From NCBI GenBank assembly GCA_005880345.1, contig VBGE01000087.1:1-16542 (forward strand): a stretch of DNA of 16,542 nt. Reading direction: 5' to 3'. A model generated the notes under the pieces. The model made no database searches, was not told the origin of the DNA, and worked only from the letters and a program-made list of their open reading frames with translations. This stretch comes from Chloroflexota bacterium (lineage in GTDB: Bacteria; Chloroflexota; Dormibacteria; Dormibacterales; Dormibacteraceae). Shown piece after piece: positions 1-7,332 of the stretch (its first letter is position 1; every line of letters begins with the position of its first letter). Position numbers and translations under genes: made by a program.

Positions 1-1371
1 CGCCTCTACAACACTTTCACGCGCCGCAAGGAAGTGCTCCAACCACTTCAGGCGGGCGTGGTGCGGATGTACTCGTGCGGGCCGACCGTCTACCGCTACG
101 TGCATGTCGGCAACCTCCGCACCTTCATGCTGCCGGATCTGCTGCGACGCAGCCTCGAGTACCTCGGCCATGAGACCTACCAGGTGATGAACATCACCGA
201 CGTCGGCCACCTCACCGATGACACCTTCGAGCGCGGCGAGGACAAGATGCTGGTCTCCGCCAAGCTCGAGAACAAAACGCCAGAAGAGATCGCCGCGGCC
301 TACACCGAAGCGTTCCTGCAGGACGTAGGCAAGGTCAACATCCGCCCGGCGAACGTGTACCCGCGAGCGACCGACTACATCGCTCAGATGATCGAGCTCG
401 TCGAGCGGCTCCTCCAGACCGGGAACGCGTACGAGGTCGAGGGAACCGTCTACTACGACATCTCGAGCTTCCCTGCCTATGGCCGCCTCTCACGCAACAC
501 CCCCGAGAACCTCATGGCCGGCCATCGCGGGGAGCCGGATCCGCACAAGCGCCACCCAGGCGACTTCACCCTCTGGAAGGCCGCCGCCCAGCAGCGACTG
601 CAAACCTGGCCGAGCCCGTGGGGCCGCGGCTACCCGGGCTGGCATATCGAGTGCTCGGCCATGTCGATGTCGATCCTGGGCGACCGGTTCGACATCCACA
701 CCGGCGGCGCCGACAACGTGTTCCCGCACCACGAGGCGGAGATCGCGCAATCGGAGGCGGTGCAGGGACATCGAGTGGTTGGTACGTGGTTGCACGGCGG
801 CCTGCTCATGCTGTCCGGCGCGCGCATGGCGAAGTCCGCGGGCAACTTCTTCCGCATCACAGAGCTCGAGGAGCAAGGCTTCGATCCGCTCGCGTTTCGC
901 TATCTCGTCTTGCAGGCGAAGTACCGCGCTCCGCTCAACTTCAGCACCGAAGGCCTGGCGGGAGCCGATCGCGCGCTACGCGCGCTGCGCGAGCGAGTCG
1001 CCGAGTGGTCGGCGGTAAGTCTCGGCGGCGAATCGGTCGAGACCTGGGAGTCGCGGTTCCGAGCTGCGATCGCGGACGACCTGGACACCCCGGCGGCGAT
1101 GGCGCTCGTCGCGGAGCTCGCCCGCTCAGATGTCGCGCCTTCCGCCAAGGCAGCGCTTCTGCGCTCATGGGATCGCGTCCTCGGACTCGACCTGGCGCGG
1201 CCGGAGCCCGAGGTTGCGCTACCCGACGGCGCGGCCGAGCTTCTGTCGGCCCGGGAACGCGCGCGCGCGGGGAAAGACTTCAGTCGCTCGGATCAGCTGC
1301 GCGACGAGCTGGCGGCCCTGGGGGTCCACGTCATCGACACGCCAGCCGGACAGCGCATTAAAGGTAGATAG
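1..1371 (+). CDS. cysS: Cysteine--tRNA ligase (5' end outside window)
   Basis: Cytoplasmic class I aminoacyl-tRNA synthetase that charges tRNA-Cys. The reading frame is open from base 1 (RLYNTFTRRKE..., the usual start of the CysRS fold), so the GTG at 34 is an internal valine codon and the gene begins just left of the window. Counted from base 1, the visible 456 residues hold the first zinc Cys (YSCGPTVY, about residue 26), the HIGH-type motif HVGN (about 35-38), the second zinc Cys (GWHIECSAM, about 218), and the zinc His/Glu of FPHHEAEIAQSEA (about 243 and 247). The KMSKS loop is present in a divergent form, RMAKSAGN, keeping the key Lys. The C-terminal helical region with SARERARAGKDFSRSDQLRDEL is typical of the family. 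The length fits a complete C-terminus ending in TAG, with only a few N-terminal residues missing. Family assignment is very secure. Confidence 0.97.
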   Translation, partial: RLYNTFTRRKEVLQPLQAGVVRMYSCGPTVYRYVHVGNLRTFMLPDLLRRSLEYLGHETYQVMNITDVGHLTDDTFERGEDKMLVSAKLENKTPEEIAAAYTEAFLQDVGKVNIRPANVYPRATDYIAQMIELVERLLQTGNAYEVEGTVYYDISSFPAYGRLSRNTPENLMAGHRGEPDPHKRHPGDFTLWKAAAQQRLQTWPSPWGRGYPGWHIECSAMSMSILGDRFDIHTGGADNVFPHHEAEIAQSEAVQGHRVVGTWLHGGLLMLSGARMAKSAGNFFRITELEEQGFDPLAFRYLVLQAKYRAPLNFSTEGLAGADRALRALRERVAEWSAVSLGGESVETWESRFRAAIADDLDTPAAMALVAELARSDVAPSAKAALLRSWDRVLGLDLARPEPEVALPDGAAELLSARERARAGKDFSRSDQLRDELAALGVHVIDTPAGQRIKGR

Positions 1372-1389
1372 GCGCCTGCCAACAAAGGA

Positions 1390-1411
1390 GGCCGGACCTT
1401 GCGGCCCGGCC
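1390..1411. terminator. Hairpin between convergent cysS and the minus-strand membrane-protein gene
   Basis: GGCCGGACC, loop TTGC, GGCCCGGCC: nine positions pair with one A-C mismatch. It lies 18 bases after the cysS stop and 34 bases beyond the stop of the opposing gene (1446). On the plus strand no T run follows. Read on the minus strand the stem is followed by TCCTTTGTT, a weak U-rich stretch, so it may work better for the minus-strand operon. It may serve both genes; this is inference from structure only. Confidence 0.5.
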
Positions 1412-1445
1412 CCACGAGAGGAAGGGGTATCTGCGTAGCCGGGTT

Positions 1446-2003
1446 CTACGGTCCCGGGGTTACATGCACCGGCCCATGGCTGGACGGGTCGGTGGGCTCT
1501 ATCTCAACTGTGGGCGGCGTGGTCGTCGTCGGATCCTTCGGGCTGTGACTCTTGCTCTTGTCACTGCCGTTGCCGTTGCCGCTGCCATTGCCATTGCCGT
1601 TGTTGGTCTTGTCCTTGCCGTTGCCATTGCCGTTGCCGTGCTGGCGGGCGCTGCTCGCCACGGCCTGGCCGTGCTGGTTCGCGAACGTGCTCACGCAGTC
1701 GCCGATGCCGTGCTGGCCGTCGGCCAGCTGCGCCTTGCAGCTGGCGACCTGCTGGGTCACCTGCTGGCCCCAAACCGTCGGGTTGAGACTGCCGGTCGTG
1801 GCGGCGCCCGCCACCGTGACGGCCGCGGCTGCGACCGCGACGCCGGAAAGGATCTTGAGACCGAGGGCCGCGCCGGCGCCGCCGAGCACCGTCCTCGCCG
1901 GCATGTGGGTGCGCGCCAACCGGCGCGGCGGCAGCGGTGCCGCCGACAGTGGGTCCAGCGCGCGGTGCAGCTCGGATTCGAGCTCGCGGTCGAGATCGCT
2001 CAT
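1446..2003 (-). CDS. Membrane-anchored Gly/Asn-rich protein, possible anti-sigma partner
   Basis: No family is recognised with certainty. The chosen ATG at 2003 gives 185 residues (MSDLDRELESELHRALDPL...). A longer open frame upstream reaches into the sigma gene and is implausible. Residues 1-35 are a charged, helical cytoplasmic-looking segment. About 37-68 is a hydrophobic Ala/Val/Gly-rich membrane span. About 75-120 is a small domain with two Cys (89, 103) that could form a disulfide. About 123-150 is a GNGNG/Ser/Lys low-complexity stretch, followed by a Thr/Pro-rich tail. It starts 49 bases after the ECF sigma gene on the same strand, so the two are probably one transcript. The topology (short N-terminal cytoplasmic part, one span, external tail) suits an anti-sigma factor or sigma-linked sensor, but no zinc-binding anti-sigma motif (HxxxCxxC) is present, so that role is an inference from context. 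Confidence 0.75.
   Translation of the reverse strand: MSDLDRELESELHRALDPLSAAPLPPRRLARTHMPARTVLGGAGAALGLKILSGVAVAAAAVTVAGAATTGSLNPTVWGQQVTQQVASCKAQLADGQHGIGDCVSTFANQHGQAVASSARQHGNGNGNGKDKTNNGNGNGSGNGNGSDKSKSHSPKDPTTTTPPTVEIEPTDPSSHGPVHVTPGP
1565..1639. repeat. Degenerate hexamer repeat coding for Gly-Asn
   Basis: Imperfect tandem copies of TTGCCG/TTGCCA on the plus strand, read on the minus strand as GGCAAC/GGCAAT (Gly-Asn), with a short interruption coding for KDKTN. The unit keeps the reading frame, so length changes by slippage would vary linker length without breaking the gene. Confidence 0.8.
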
Positions 2004-2052
2004 CTGTAAGAAGCCATAACGCCGAGGGCAGCCCGGCCAACCATTTCCAGGT

Positions 2053-2598
2053 TCAACGCCCCAATACGGCCTGCAGGTGCTTGCGCGCAGCGCCCAGCCG
2101 GGAGGCGACCGTCTGTTCGGGCACGCCCAGGGCGGCCGCGATCTCCCGGTTGCTGTAGCCGTGGTAGTGGCGCAGGACAAGCGCCGCCGCCTGCTTCGGC
2201 GGCAGCTTCTTCATGGCGGCAAGCATGTCCGAGTGCTCCGCGACGGACGCCGGGTCGGGCCCTGGCTCCGGCCGGCCGAGTCGTCTGATGATCTCGCCCG
2301 CCTGGCGGATCCCCTGGTGGCGTCGATCGGAGATGGCGACATTGATGGCGATCCTGTGCAGCCAGGCTTCGACGGGGGCATCGGGCCGCCAGCTGTTCCA
2401 GCTCCTGTAAGCGCGTTCGAACGTCTCCTGAGCGCAGTCCTCAGCCGTGGCGCGGTCGCGGACCATCGTGACCAAGGTGCCCAGGATGCGGTGGTACGTG
2501 TTGCGGTAGAGCCGCTCGAAGTCGGCCTCCGACCCCGCTTCATAGGTCTCCACGACGACGGGCTCCGCTTTCCCCGCCGCCTCTTCGCTTGACTGCAA
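2053..2598 (-). CDS. RNA polymerase ECF sigma factor
   Basis: Sigma-70 family, extracytoplasmic-function type: it directs RNA polymerase to a dedicated promoter set. In 181 residues the sigma-2 region spans about 26-93 (DFERLYRNTYHRIL, then AEDCAQETFERAY and AWLHRIAINVAISDRR) and the sigma-4 helix-turn-helix about 125-178 (LPPKQAAALVLRHYHGYS, then REIAAALGVPEQTVASRLGAAR). No sigma-3 region is present, as expected for ECF. The TTG start at 2598 is supported by GGAGG six bases upstream on the minus strand (complement at 2605-2609). A GTG at 2553 is a weaker alternative and would drop only 15 non-conserved residues. It is followed by the small membrane protein at 2003-1446, its likely regulator or partner. 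Its start overlaps the first codons of the divergent helicase gene, so its promoter must lie inside that coding sequence. Confidence 0.93.
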   Translation of the reverse strand: MQSSEEAAGKAEPVVVETYEAGSEADFERLYRNTYHRILGTLVTMVRDRATAEDCAQETFERAYRSWNSWRPDAPVEAWLHRIAINVAISDRRHQGIRQAGEIIRRLGRPEPGPDPASVAEHSDMLAAMKKLPPKQAAALVLRHYHGYSNREIAAALGVPEQTVASRLGAARKHLQAVLGR

Positions 2599-4760
2599 AA
2601 CTGCCCTCCGATCTACGCCCTGAGCTCATCGCCGCGCTCGGCCGGCGCGGCATCGAGCGCCTTTATTCGCACCAGGCGGAGGCCTACAACGCTGTCCGCA
2701 GCGGCCGCCACCTCGTCGTCGTCACCCCCACGGCCAGCGGCAAGACCCTGTGCTACAACCTCCCAGTCCTGCAGCGGCTGCTGGAGAGCCCCGAAAAACG
2801 GGCCCTATACATATATCCGACCAAGGCCCTCGCCCAGGACCAGCTGGCCGAGCTCGGGGCCCTGAAAGCCGGTCTACCGATCGACGTCCGGGTCGACACG
2901 TACGACGGCGACACGCCCCCCGGCCGGCGGACGGCCATCCGCGAGGGCGGGCACGTGGTGATGACCAACCCCGACATGCTGCACACGGGCCTGCTGCCGC
3001 ATCACACGCGCTGGCGCCGCCTGTTCTCAAGCCTCGAGTTCGTCGTCATCGACGAGCTGCACACGTACCGCGGCCTTTTCGGCAGCCAGGTTGCCAACGT
3101 CATCCGGCGCCTCAAGCGCATCTGCGAGTTCTATGGCTCGAGCCCGACGTTCATCTGCGCGTCGGCCACGATCCGCAATCCTCTCGACCTCGCACAGCGC
3201 CTGCTCGAGGAGGACAACATCGCGCTCATTGACAAGAGCGGCGCGCCCCGCGGCGAGCGGCGACTCGTGTTCTACAACCCGCCGCTTCTCAGCCGCGAGC
3301 TCGGCGTGCGTCGCAGCTCCATGCTCGAGGCGCGGCGCATCGCCGCTCCGTGGATCCGCGCAGCCGTCCAGACGATCGTCTTCTGCCGCAGCCGCCTGGC
3401 GGTCGAGGTGATGCTCAGCTACCTGAGGCAGGACCTCGATCCTCGCCTTGACTCCTCACGCCGGGTTCGCGGCTATCGCGCGGGTTACCTCCCGCTGCAT
3501 CGGCGCGAGATCGAAGCCGGTCTGCGCAACGGAGAGATCGCCGGCGTGGTCAGCACCAACGCGCTGGAGCTCGGGATCGACATCGGCAGCCTGCAATGTG
3601 CGGTGCTCGTCGGGTACCCCGGCACCATCGCGTCGACCTGGCAGCAGCTCGGCCGCGCCGGGCGGAGGTCGGGATCGGTCGGCGTTTTCGTCGCCTCGAG
3701 CTCGCCGCTCGACCAGTTCATCGTTCGGCATCCGGAGTACTTCCTCGGCAGCGACCCCGAAGAGGGACTGATCGACCCGGACAACCTCCTGCTCCTCGCC
3801 GCGCACCTGCAGGCGGGGTTGTTCGAGCTGCCGTTCATGGACCAGGAGAGGCTCGGCCGCACAGACGTGCAGGACCTGTTACGCGTCTTCGAGGAAGACG
3901 GTTCGGCGACCCGATCGGCGGGTCGCTGGTTCTGGAGCCGCCAGGCCTTTCCTGCCGAGGAGGTGCACCTGCGCCGCATCCTCGCCGACAACGTCGTGAT
4001 CATCGACACGTCGCAGCCCCGGCCGCAGGTGATCGGCGAGATGGACCAGTTCACAGCGCCGGTGCTGCTGCACGAAGAGGCCGTGTATCTGCACGAGGGC
4101 GCGCAATACCACGTGGATCGGCTGGACTGGAACGAGAAGAAGGCCTATGTGCGCCCGGTGCAGGTCGACTACTACACGGACGCGCTGGCGTCGGTGACTG
4201 TGCAGGTGCTCGAGACCTTCGCGGGGCCTGAGGGCGCCGGACTAGCACGCAGTCACGGCGAGGTGAAGATCACCTCTCTCGCGTCGATGTTCAAGAAGAT
4301 CCGCTTCCACACGCACGAGAACATCGGCGCCGGACCGATCCACCTCCCTGAGCAGACGCTGCACACGACGGGGTACTGGGTGACCGTCGAGGAAGACCTG
4401 TGGCGCTCGCTCGGACGCGAATCCCTCGAAGCGGGGCTGCAGGGCATGGCGCATTCGCTGCGCCACATAGCGAGCCTTCGATTGATGTGCGACCCGCGTG
4501 ACCTGGGCGCGGTGGCGGAGGTGCGCAGCGTCACGACTCAGCTGCCGACCGTCACCGTGTTCGAAGCGTACCCGGGCGGTGTTGGTTTTGCGGCGAGGCT
4601 CTTCGCGCTGCATCGCGAGCTGCTCGACGACGCGGCGGCCCTCGTCCGCGACTGCCCGTGCGCGGCGGGGTGTCCCTCGTGCATCGGCCCGCTTCATCTC
4701 GTGGAAGGAGCCAAAGAGGCATGTCTGCGACTTCTCTCCGCGAGCGCCTTAGCCGTCTAG
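2589..4760 (+). CDS. mrfA: DEAD/DEAH-box DNA helicase with C-terminal four-Cys (DUF1998-type) region, MrfA/YprA-like
   Basis: Superfamily 2 ATP-dependent helicase of the group that includes Bacillus subtilis MrfA (YprA) and yeast Hrq1. Seen in the 723 residues: Q-motif-like SHQAEA (27-32), Walker A TPTASGKT (46-53), DELH box (155-158), SAT (192-194), ALELGIDIG (325-333), and motif VI QQLGRAGRR (352-360). A long middle region (about 380-620) leads to the C-terminal cluster CPCAAGCPSC (Cys 689, 691, 695, 698), the zinc-binding signature of the MrfA/DUF1998 group. MrfA with the nuclease MrfB repairs mitomycin C damage independently of UvrABC in B. subtilis, and the exonuclease gene follows here with a 40-base overlap. 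The start is unsure: TTG at 2589 has no ribosome-binding site and overlaps the divergent sigma gene start, but the conserved SHQAEA region requires a start near here. The function is by homology and gene order. Confidence 0.93.
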   Translation: MTAKLPSDLRPELIAALGRRGIERLYSHQAEAYNAVRSGRHLVVVTPTASGKTLCYNLPVLQRLLESPEKRALYIYPTKALAQDQLAELGALKAGLPIDVRVDTYDGDTPPGRRTAIREGGHVVMTNPDMLHTGLLPHHTRWRRLFSSLEFVVIDELHTYRGLFGSQVANVIRRLKRICEFYGSSPTFICASATIRNPLDLAQRLLEEDNIALIDKSGAPRGERRLVFYNPPLLSRELGVRRSSMLEARRIAAPWIRAAVQTIVFCRSRLAVEVMLSYLRQDLDPRLDSSRRVRGYRAGYLPLHRREIEAGLRNGEIAGVVSTNALELGIDIGSLQCAVLVGYPGTIASTWQQLGRAGRRSGSVGVFVASSSPLDQFIVRHPEYFLGSDPEEGLIDPDNLLLLAAHLQAGLFELPFMDQERLGRTDVQDLLRVFEEDGSATRSAGRWFWSRQAFPAEEVHLRRILADNVVIIDTSQPRPQVIGEMDQFTAPVLLHEEAVYLHEGAQYHVDRLDWNEKKAYVRPVQVDYYTDALASVTVQVLETFAGPEGAGLARSHGEVKITSLASMFKKIRFHTHENIGAGPIHLPEQTLHTTGYWVTVEEDLWRSLGRESLEAGLQGMAHSLRHIASLRLMCDPRDLGAVAEVRSVTTQLPTVTVFEAYPGGVGFAARLFALHRELLDDAAALVRDCPCAAGCPSCIGPLHLVEGAKEACLRLLSASALAV
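4705..4710 (+). promoter_or_regulatory. Ribosome-binding site deciding the nuclease start
   Basis: AAGGAG ten bases before the ATG at 4721, inside the end of the helicase gene. It supports the inner start over the longer open frame beginning at 4658. Confidence 0.6.
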
Positions 4761-5911
4761 GGTCACCACCCCGCCCGCGGCCTCAGCGCTCTTATGAGCT
4801 GCCGCGCGGATTCGAGAATCTGCTCACGCCGTTCGGGATCGCGGCCGTGCGACAGGACGTGATCGCGCTGCCTCCCCTGGAGCCCGATCCCGGCTCCATC
4901 GCATACGTCGACACCGAGACGACCGGGCTCATGGGCTGCGCCGGCACTTATGTCTTCGCCGCGGCGGTGGCGCGACCCATCGATTGCGGCTTGCGCGTCG
5001 CGCAATTCTTCCTCCCAGAGCCAGGAATGGAATCGGCCTTCTTGCATGCATTGCGCGACGAGATCGCGCCGGCGGCCGGGCTGGCGACCTTCAACGGAGG
5101 GTCGTTCGACCTGCCCGTCTTGCGCACGCGATGGGTGATGGCCCGAATGCCCGGGGAGTTCGTGCACGCACCGCACGTGGACCTGCTGACCCTGGTCCGC
5201 GCTCTCTACCGGCACCGACTCGAAAGCTGCACGCTTCGCTTCGTCGAGGAGCGCGTGCTCGGCTACGAGCGCGACGATCCGCTGCCCAGCGCGCTGGTGC
5301 CGGATGCGTACTTCGACTATCTCCGCGCGGGGTCGCGCGATCTTCTAGAAGCTGCGCTCGAGCACAATCGCCTGGACGTCATCAGCCTGGCGCACCTCCA
5401 CTCGCGCTTGCTGCGCCGGCTCGAGGGAGCGGACGTCGACATGGACGCTGACGACTGGCTCGCCCTGGGCAAGCACCGATGGCGGCGCGGCGCACGCGCC
5501 GACGGATGGCGCGCGTTGCGAAACGCAGCTGCGTTCGCGCATGGAGATGCTTCGGCGACCGCGGGGCTGTTGATCAGCCGGCGGCTGCTGCGGCGGGGCG
5601 CGACGGCGGCCGCCGATCGCATGCTCGACTGGCTCGAGTCGAGCGTGCGCGAGGACCTTCGCGTCTCAGTCGCACGCGCTCGACTCCTGGAGTGGCGACG
5701 CCGCGATCCCGAAGGTGCGCTCCGTGTGGTTGAGGATGCGCAGCGCCGCATGCCCGACGCCGCCGGCGAGCTCGAGCACCGGCTCGACCGGCTGCGGCGA
5801 AAGGTGGCGCTCCGAAGAGGCGGCGACCGCCTCGACCGGGGGCGCGACGGGCGGAAGCGCGATGCTCGGCCGGTTCAGCTCGAGGCTCCGATCCTGGAGC
5901 CCCCGGCCTAG
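4721..5911 (+). CDS. mrfB: RNase H-like 3'-5' exonuclease with helical (TPR-like) tail, MrfB/YprB-like
   Basis: Predicted DEDDh-type exonuclease, partner of the upstream helicase. In 396 residues the catalytic set is complete: DTETTG (Asp64, Glu66), FNGGSFDLPVL (Asp130), and EHNRLDVISL (His215, Asp219). About 61-235 is the RNase H-like fold. About 240-365 is Ala/Arg/Leu-rich helical hairpin sequence resembling tetratricopeptide repeats, as in B. subtilis MrfB. The last 30 residues are Arg-rich and probably disordered. The ATG at 4721 lies 10 bases after AAGGAG (4705-4710), inside the 3' end of the helicase gene, so the two are likely translationally coupled. The frame stays open to a start at 4658, but that would add 21 unconserved residues. 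Substrate and polarity are taken from the family, not from this sequence. Confidence 0.9.
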   Translation: MSATSLRERLSRLGSPPRPRPQRSYELPRGFENLLTPFGIAAVRQDVIALPPLEPDPGSIAYVDTETTGLMGCAGTYVFAAAVARPIDCGLRVAQFFLPEPGMESAFLHALRDEIAPAAGLATFNGGSFDLPVLRTRWVMARMPGEFVHAPHVDLLTLVRALYRHRLESCTLRFVEERVLGYERDDPLPSALVPDAYFDYLRAGSRDLLEAALEHNRLDVISLAHLHSRLLRRLEGADVDMDADDWLALGKHRWRRGARADGWRALRNAAAFAHGDASATAGLLISRRLLRRGATAAADRMLDWLESSVREDLRVSVARARLLEWRRRDPEGALRVVEDAQRRMPDAAGELEHRLDRLRRKVALRRGGDRLDRGRDGRKRDARPVQLEAPILEPPA

Positions 5912-6109
5912 CGGCAACGCGTGGAGCGTCGATCCAGGGTGGGAGGCCTTACCTGACCCAGGCCGCCGTCGAGAACGAACCGGGCTTCTAAGCCGGCCGC
6001 GCCGGCGGGGGGTCCTGCCGTCACTCGCTTACAGATTCATTGCCCTATTCGCGACTGAAATGCCCTTTTTCCACGTTAGCGCCAACAGAATGCATGCCCG
6101 GTTGCTTAA
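5912..6109. other. Intergenic region before the Tad-like operon
   Basis: 198 bases without a supportable gene. The first 100 bases are GC-rich and contain the inverted repeat GCCGGC-CGC-GCCGGC (5992-6006), with no T run after it. The next 80 bases are clearly more AT-rich than the surroundings (from about 6029, including CCCTTTTT at 6063-6070), as expected of a promoter region for the three genes that follow. I could not pick a convincing -35/-10 pair. An in-frame TAA at 6107-6109 directly abuts the first ATG. Confidence 0.5.
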
Positions 6110-6718
6110 ATGTCGCTGACCAAATTGCCTGAAGGACGAGACTCCTCCGCCCGCCGGAAGCAGCGCGCCCAGTCGCTGGTGGAATTCGCCATCTCCTCGA
6201 CTGTCCTGCTCCTCCTCGCGATGGGGCTCATCGACCTCTCCCGTGCCTTCTACTACTCGGTCTCGCTCCAGGGTGCGGCCCGCGAAGGCGCCCGCCATGG
6301 CGCGTGGTTCAACACCGCGGCGCGGGAAAACCTGTTCCTCGACGACAGCGACGTCATGACCGCCGTCCGTCAGGCGCTGTACGGCGCCGGCTTCAACGAC
6401 AGTCAGATCAACCTGGTCACCTCGAACGGCTGCCTCAGCCCGACGGACGGCAATGGCGTCAGCAACAAGCCGTATCCCGCGTCCGCGTATCCAGCGACTC
6501 CGCAGACGGTCAACGTTTACATCTGCTACACGGATCCAAACGGTTTCACTCGCGGGACGATAGCCAACCATCCGACAGACAACTCCTTCTGGTTGGGTGA
6601 CATAAACGTGTCGATCTTGATGAACTTCCAGCTCATCACGCCTCTCATCCAGGGCTTGTTCGGCAACGGCCTCGACCTTGCCTACAACGAGCACTTCACG
6701 ATCCAGGGCAAGCCATGA
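6110..6718 (+). CDS. TadE-like pseudopilin, first copy
   Basis: Short secreted or anchored protein of the TadE family, which takes part in tight-adherence (Flp) pilus or related surface structures. In 202 residues a basic N-terminus (to about 20) is followed by QSLVEFAISSTVLLLL, the TadE-type signal with the conserved Glu at residue 25, a membrane span to about 46, then the typical SLQGAAREGARHGA segment. The remainder (about 65-202) is an exported domain with two Cys (SNGC, VYIC). The ATG at 6110 follows an in-frame stop immediately, so nothing longer is possible. No Shine-Dalgarno site is visible. The stop overlaps the next start as ATGA at 6715-6718, so the two are coupled. Confidence 0.85.
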   Translation: MSLTKLPEGRDSSARRKQRAQSLVEFAISSTVLLLLAMGLIDLSRAFYYSVSLQGAAREGARHGAWFNTAARENLFLDDSDVMTAVRQALYGAGFNDSQINLVTSNGCLSPTDGNGVSNKPYPASAYPATPQTVNVYICYTDPNGFTRGTIANHPTDNSFWLGDINVSILMNFQLITPLIQGLFGNGLDLAYNEHFTIQGKP

Positions 6719-7332
6719 CGAAAGGAGCCGCCACATACACGAAGAGCCAGCGCTCTCAGGGCCTGACCGAGTTCGCGATCATCGCCCCGATCATCCTGCT
6801 GCTCACGTTCGGGATCATCGACTTTGGGCGTGCTCTCTACCTCTACATAACCCTGCAACAGGCGGCCAACGAGGGGGCACGCGTGGCCGTGCGCGCGTCC
6901 TATTTCATCGACGCCAACGGCAATCCTCACCAGTGGCCCACGGATACTGACGTCTCGGACGCGATCCAGGGGCACGCCGTGATCATGAACCTGGCCAACA
7001 ACCCGGCCTGCCCGAACGGCCCGCTGCCCAACAGTGGAATTCCTCAGGGCTCTCCATCAAAGCCCGCAGCCAACACGGGCTGGATATTCATCACCGATCC
7101 GAGCACAGCCGGGAACGGGACGCCGAACGGCCCACGGGGCGGCCGGGGCTCCTATCCGCCGCCCAACCTTGGCGCCGGCTGCAACAACGTGACGCCCGCG
7201 ACAGGAAACGAGCCCATCAAGGTCACGCTCTGGTACACGTTCCAGCCGATCACTCCAATCATCCAGCAAGTCATTGGCAACAACATCGTCATCACTGCAT
7301 ATGCGGTTTACCGTGCTGAATATTCGAACTAG
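6715..7332 (+). CDS. TadE-like pseudopilin, second copy
   Basis: 205 residues with the same plan as the preceding gene: basic N-terminus, QGLTEFAIIAPIILLL with the conserved Glu at residue 19, a span to about 37, then ITLQQAANEGARVAVR. Outside this N-terminal 60-residue block the two copies look unlike each other. This one carries a Gly/Pro/Asn-rich stretch (about 95-150, including NGPRGGRGSYPPP) and then an ordinary folded-looking end. The start shares ATGA with the previous stop, and AGGG lies six bases upstream of the ATG (6705-6708). Its end overlaps the next gene by 32 bases. The pair may be a heterodimeric minor pseudopilin, by analogy with TadE/TadF; that is inference. Confidence 0.85.
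   Translation: MTKGAATYTKSQRSQGLTEFAIIAPIILLLTFGIIDFGRALYLYITLQQAANEGARVAVRASYFIDANGNPHQWPTDTDVSDAIQGHAVIMNLANNPACPNGPLPNSGIPQGSPSKPAANTGWIFITDPSTAGNGTPNGPRGGRGSYPPPNLGAGCNNVTPATGNEPIKVTLWYTFQPITPIIQQVIGNNIVITAYAVYRAEYSN

Noticed and set aside
618..1361. 247-residue open frame in another plus-strand frame inside cysS
   Set aside because: Very Arg/Ala/Gly-rich, no motif, and entirely within a secure cysS gene.
1565..1639. Possible CRISPR or satellite repeat
   Set aside because: Units are six bases without spacers and keep a coding frame; it is a coding microsatellite.
2004..2180. Longer N-terminus for the membrane protein gene (start at 2180)
   Set aside because: It would overlap the sigma gene, and the extra 59 residues are Pro/Arg/Ser-rich shadow sequence; the ATG at 2003 begins the plausible protein.
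5980..5996. tRNA-Arg(TCT)-like anticodon loop CTTCTAA between GC stems
   Set aside because: The flanking stem pairs only four of five positions, and no D-arm (AGCTC...GG), T-arm (GGTTCGA) or acceptor stem is found around it.
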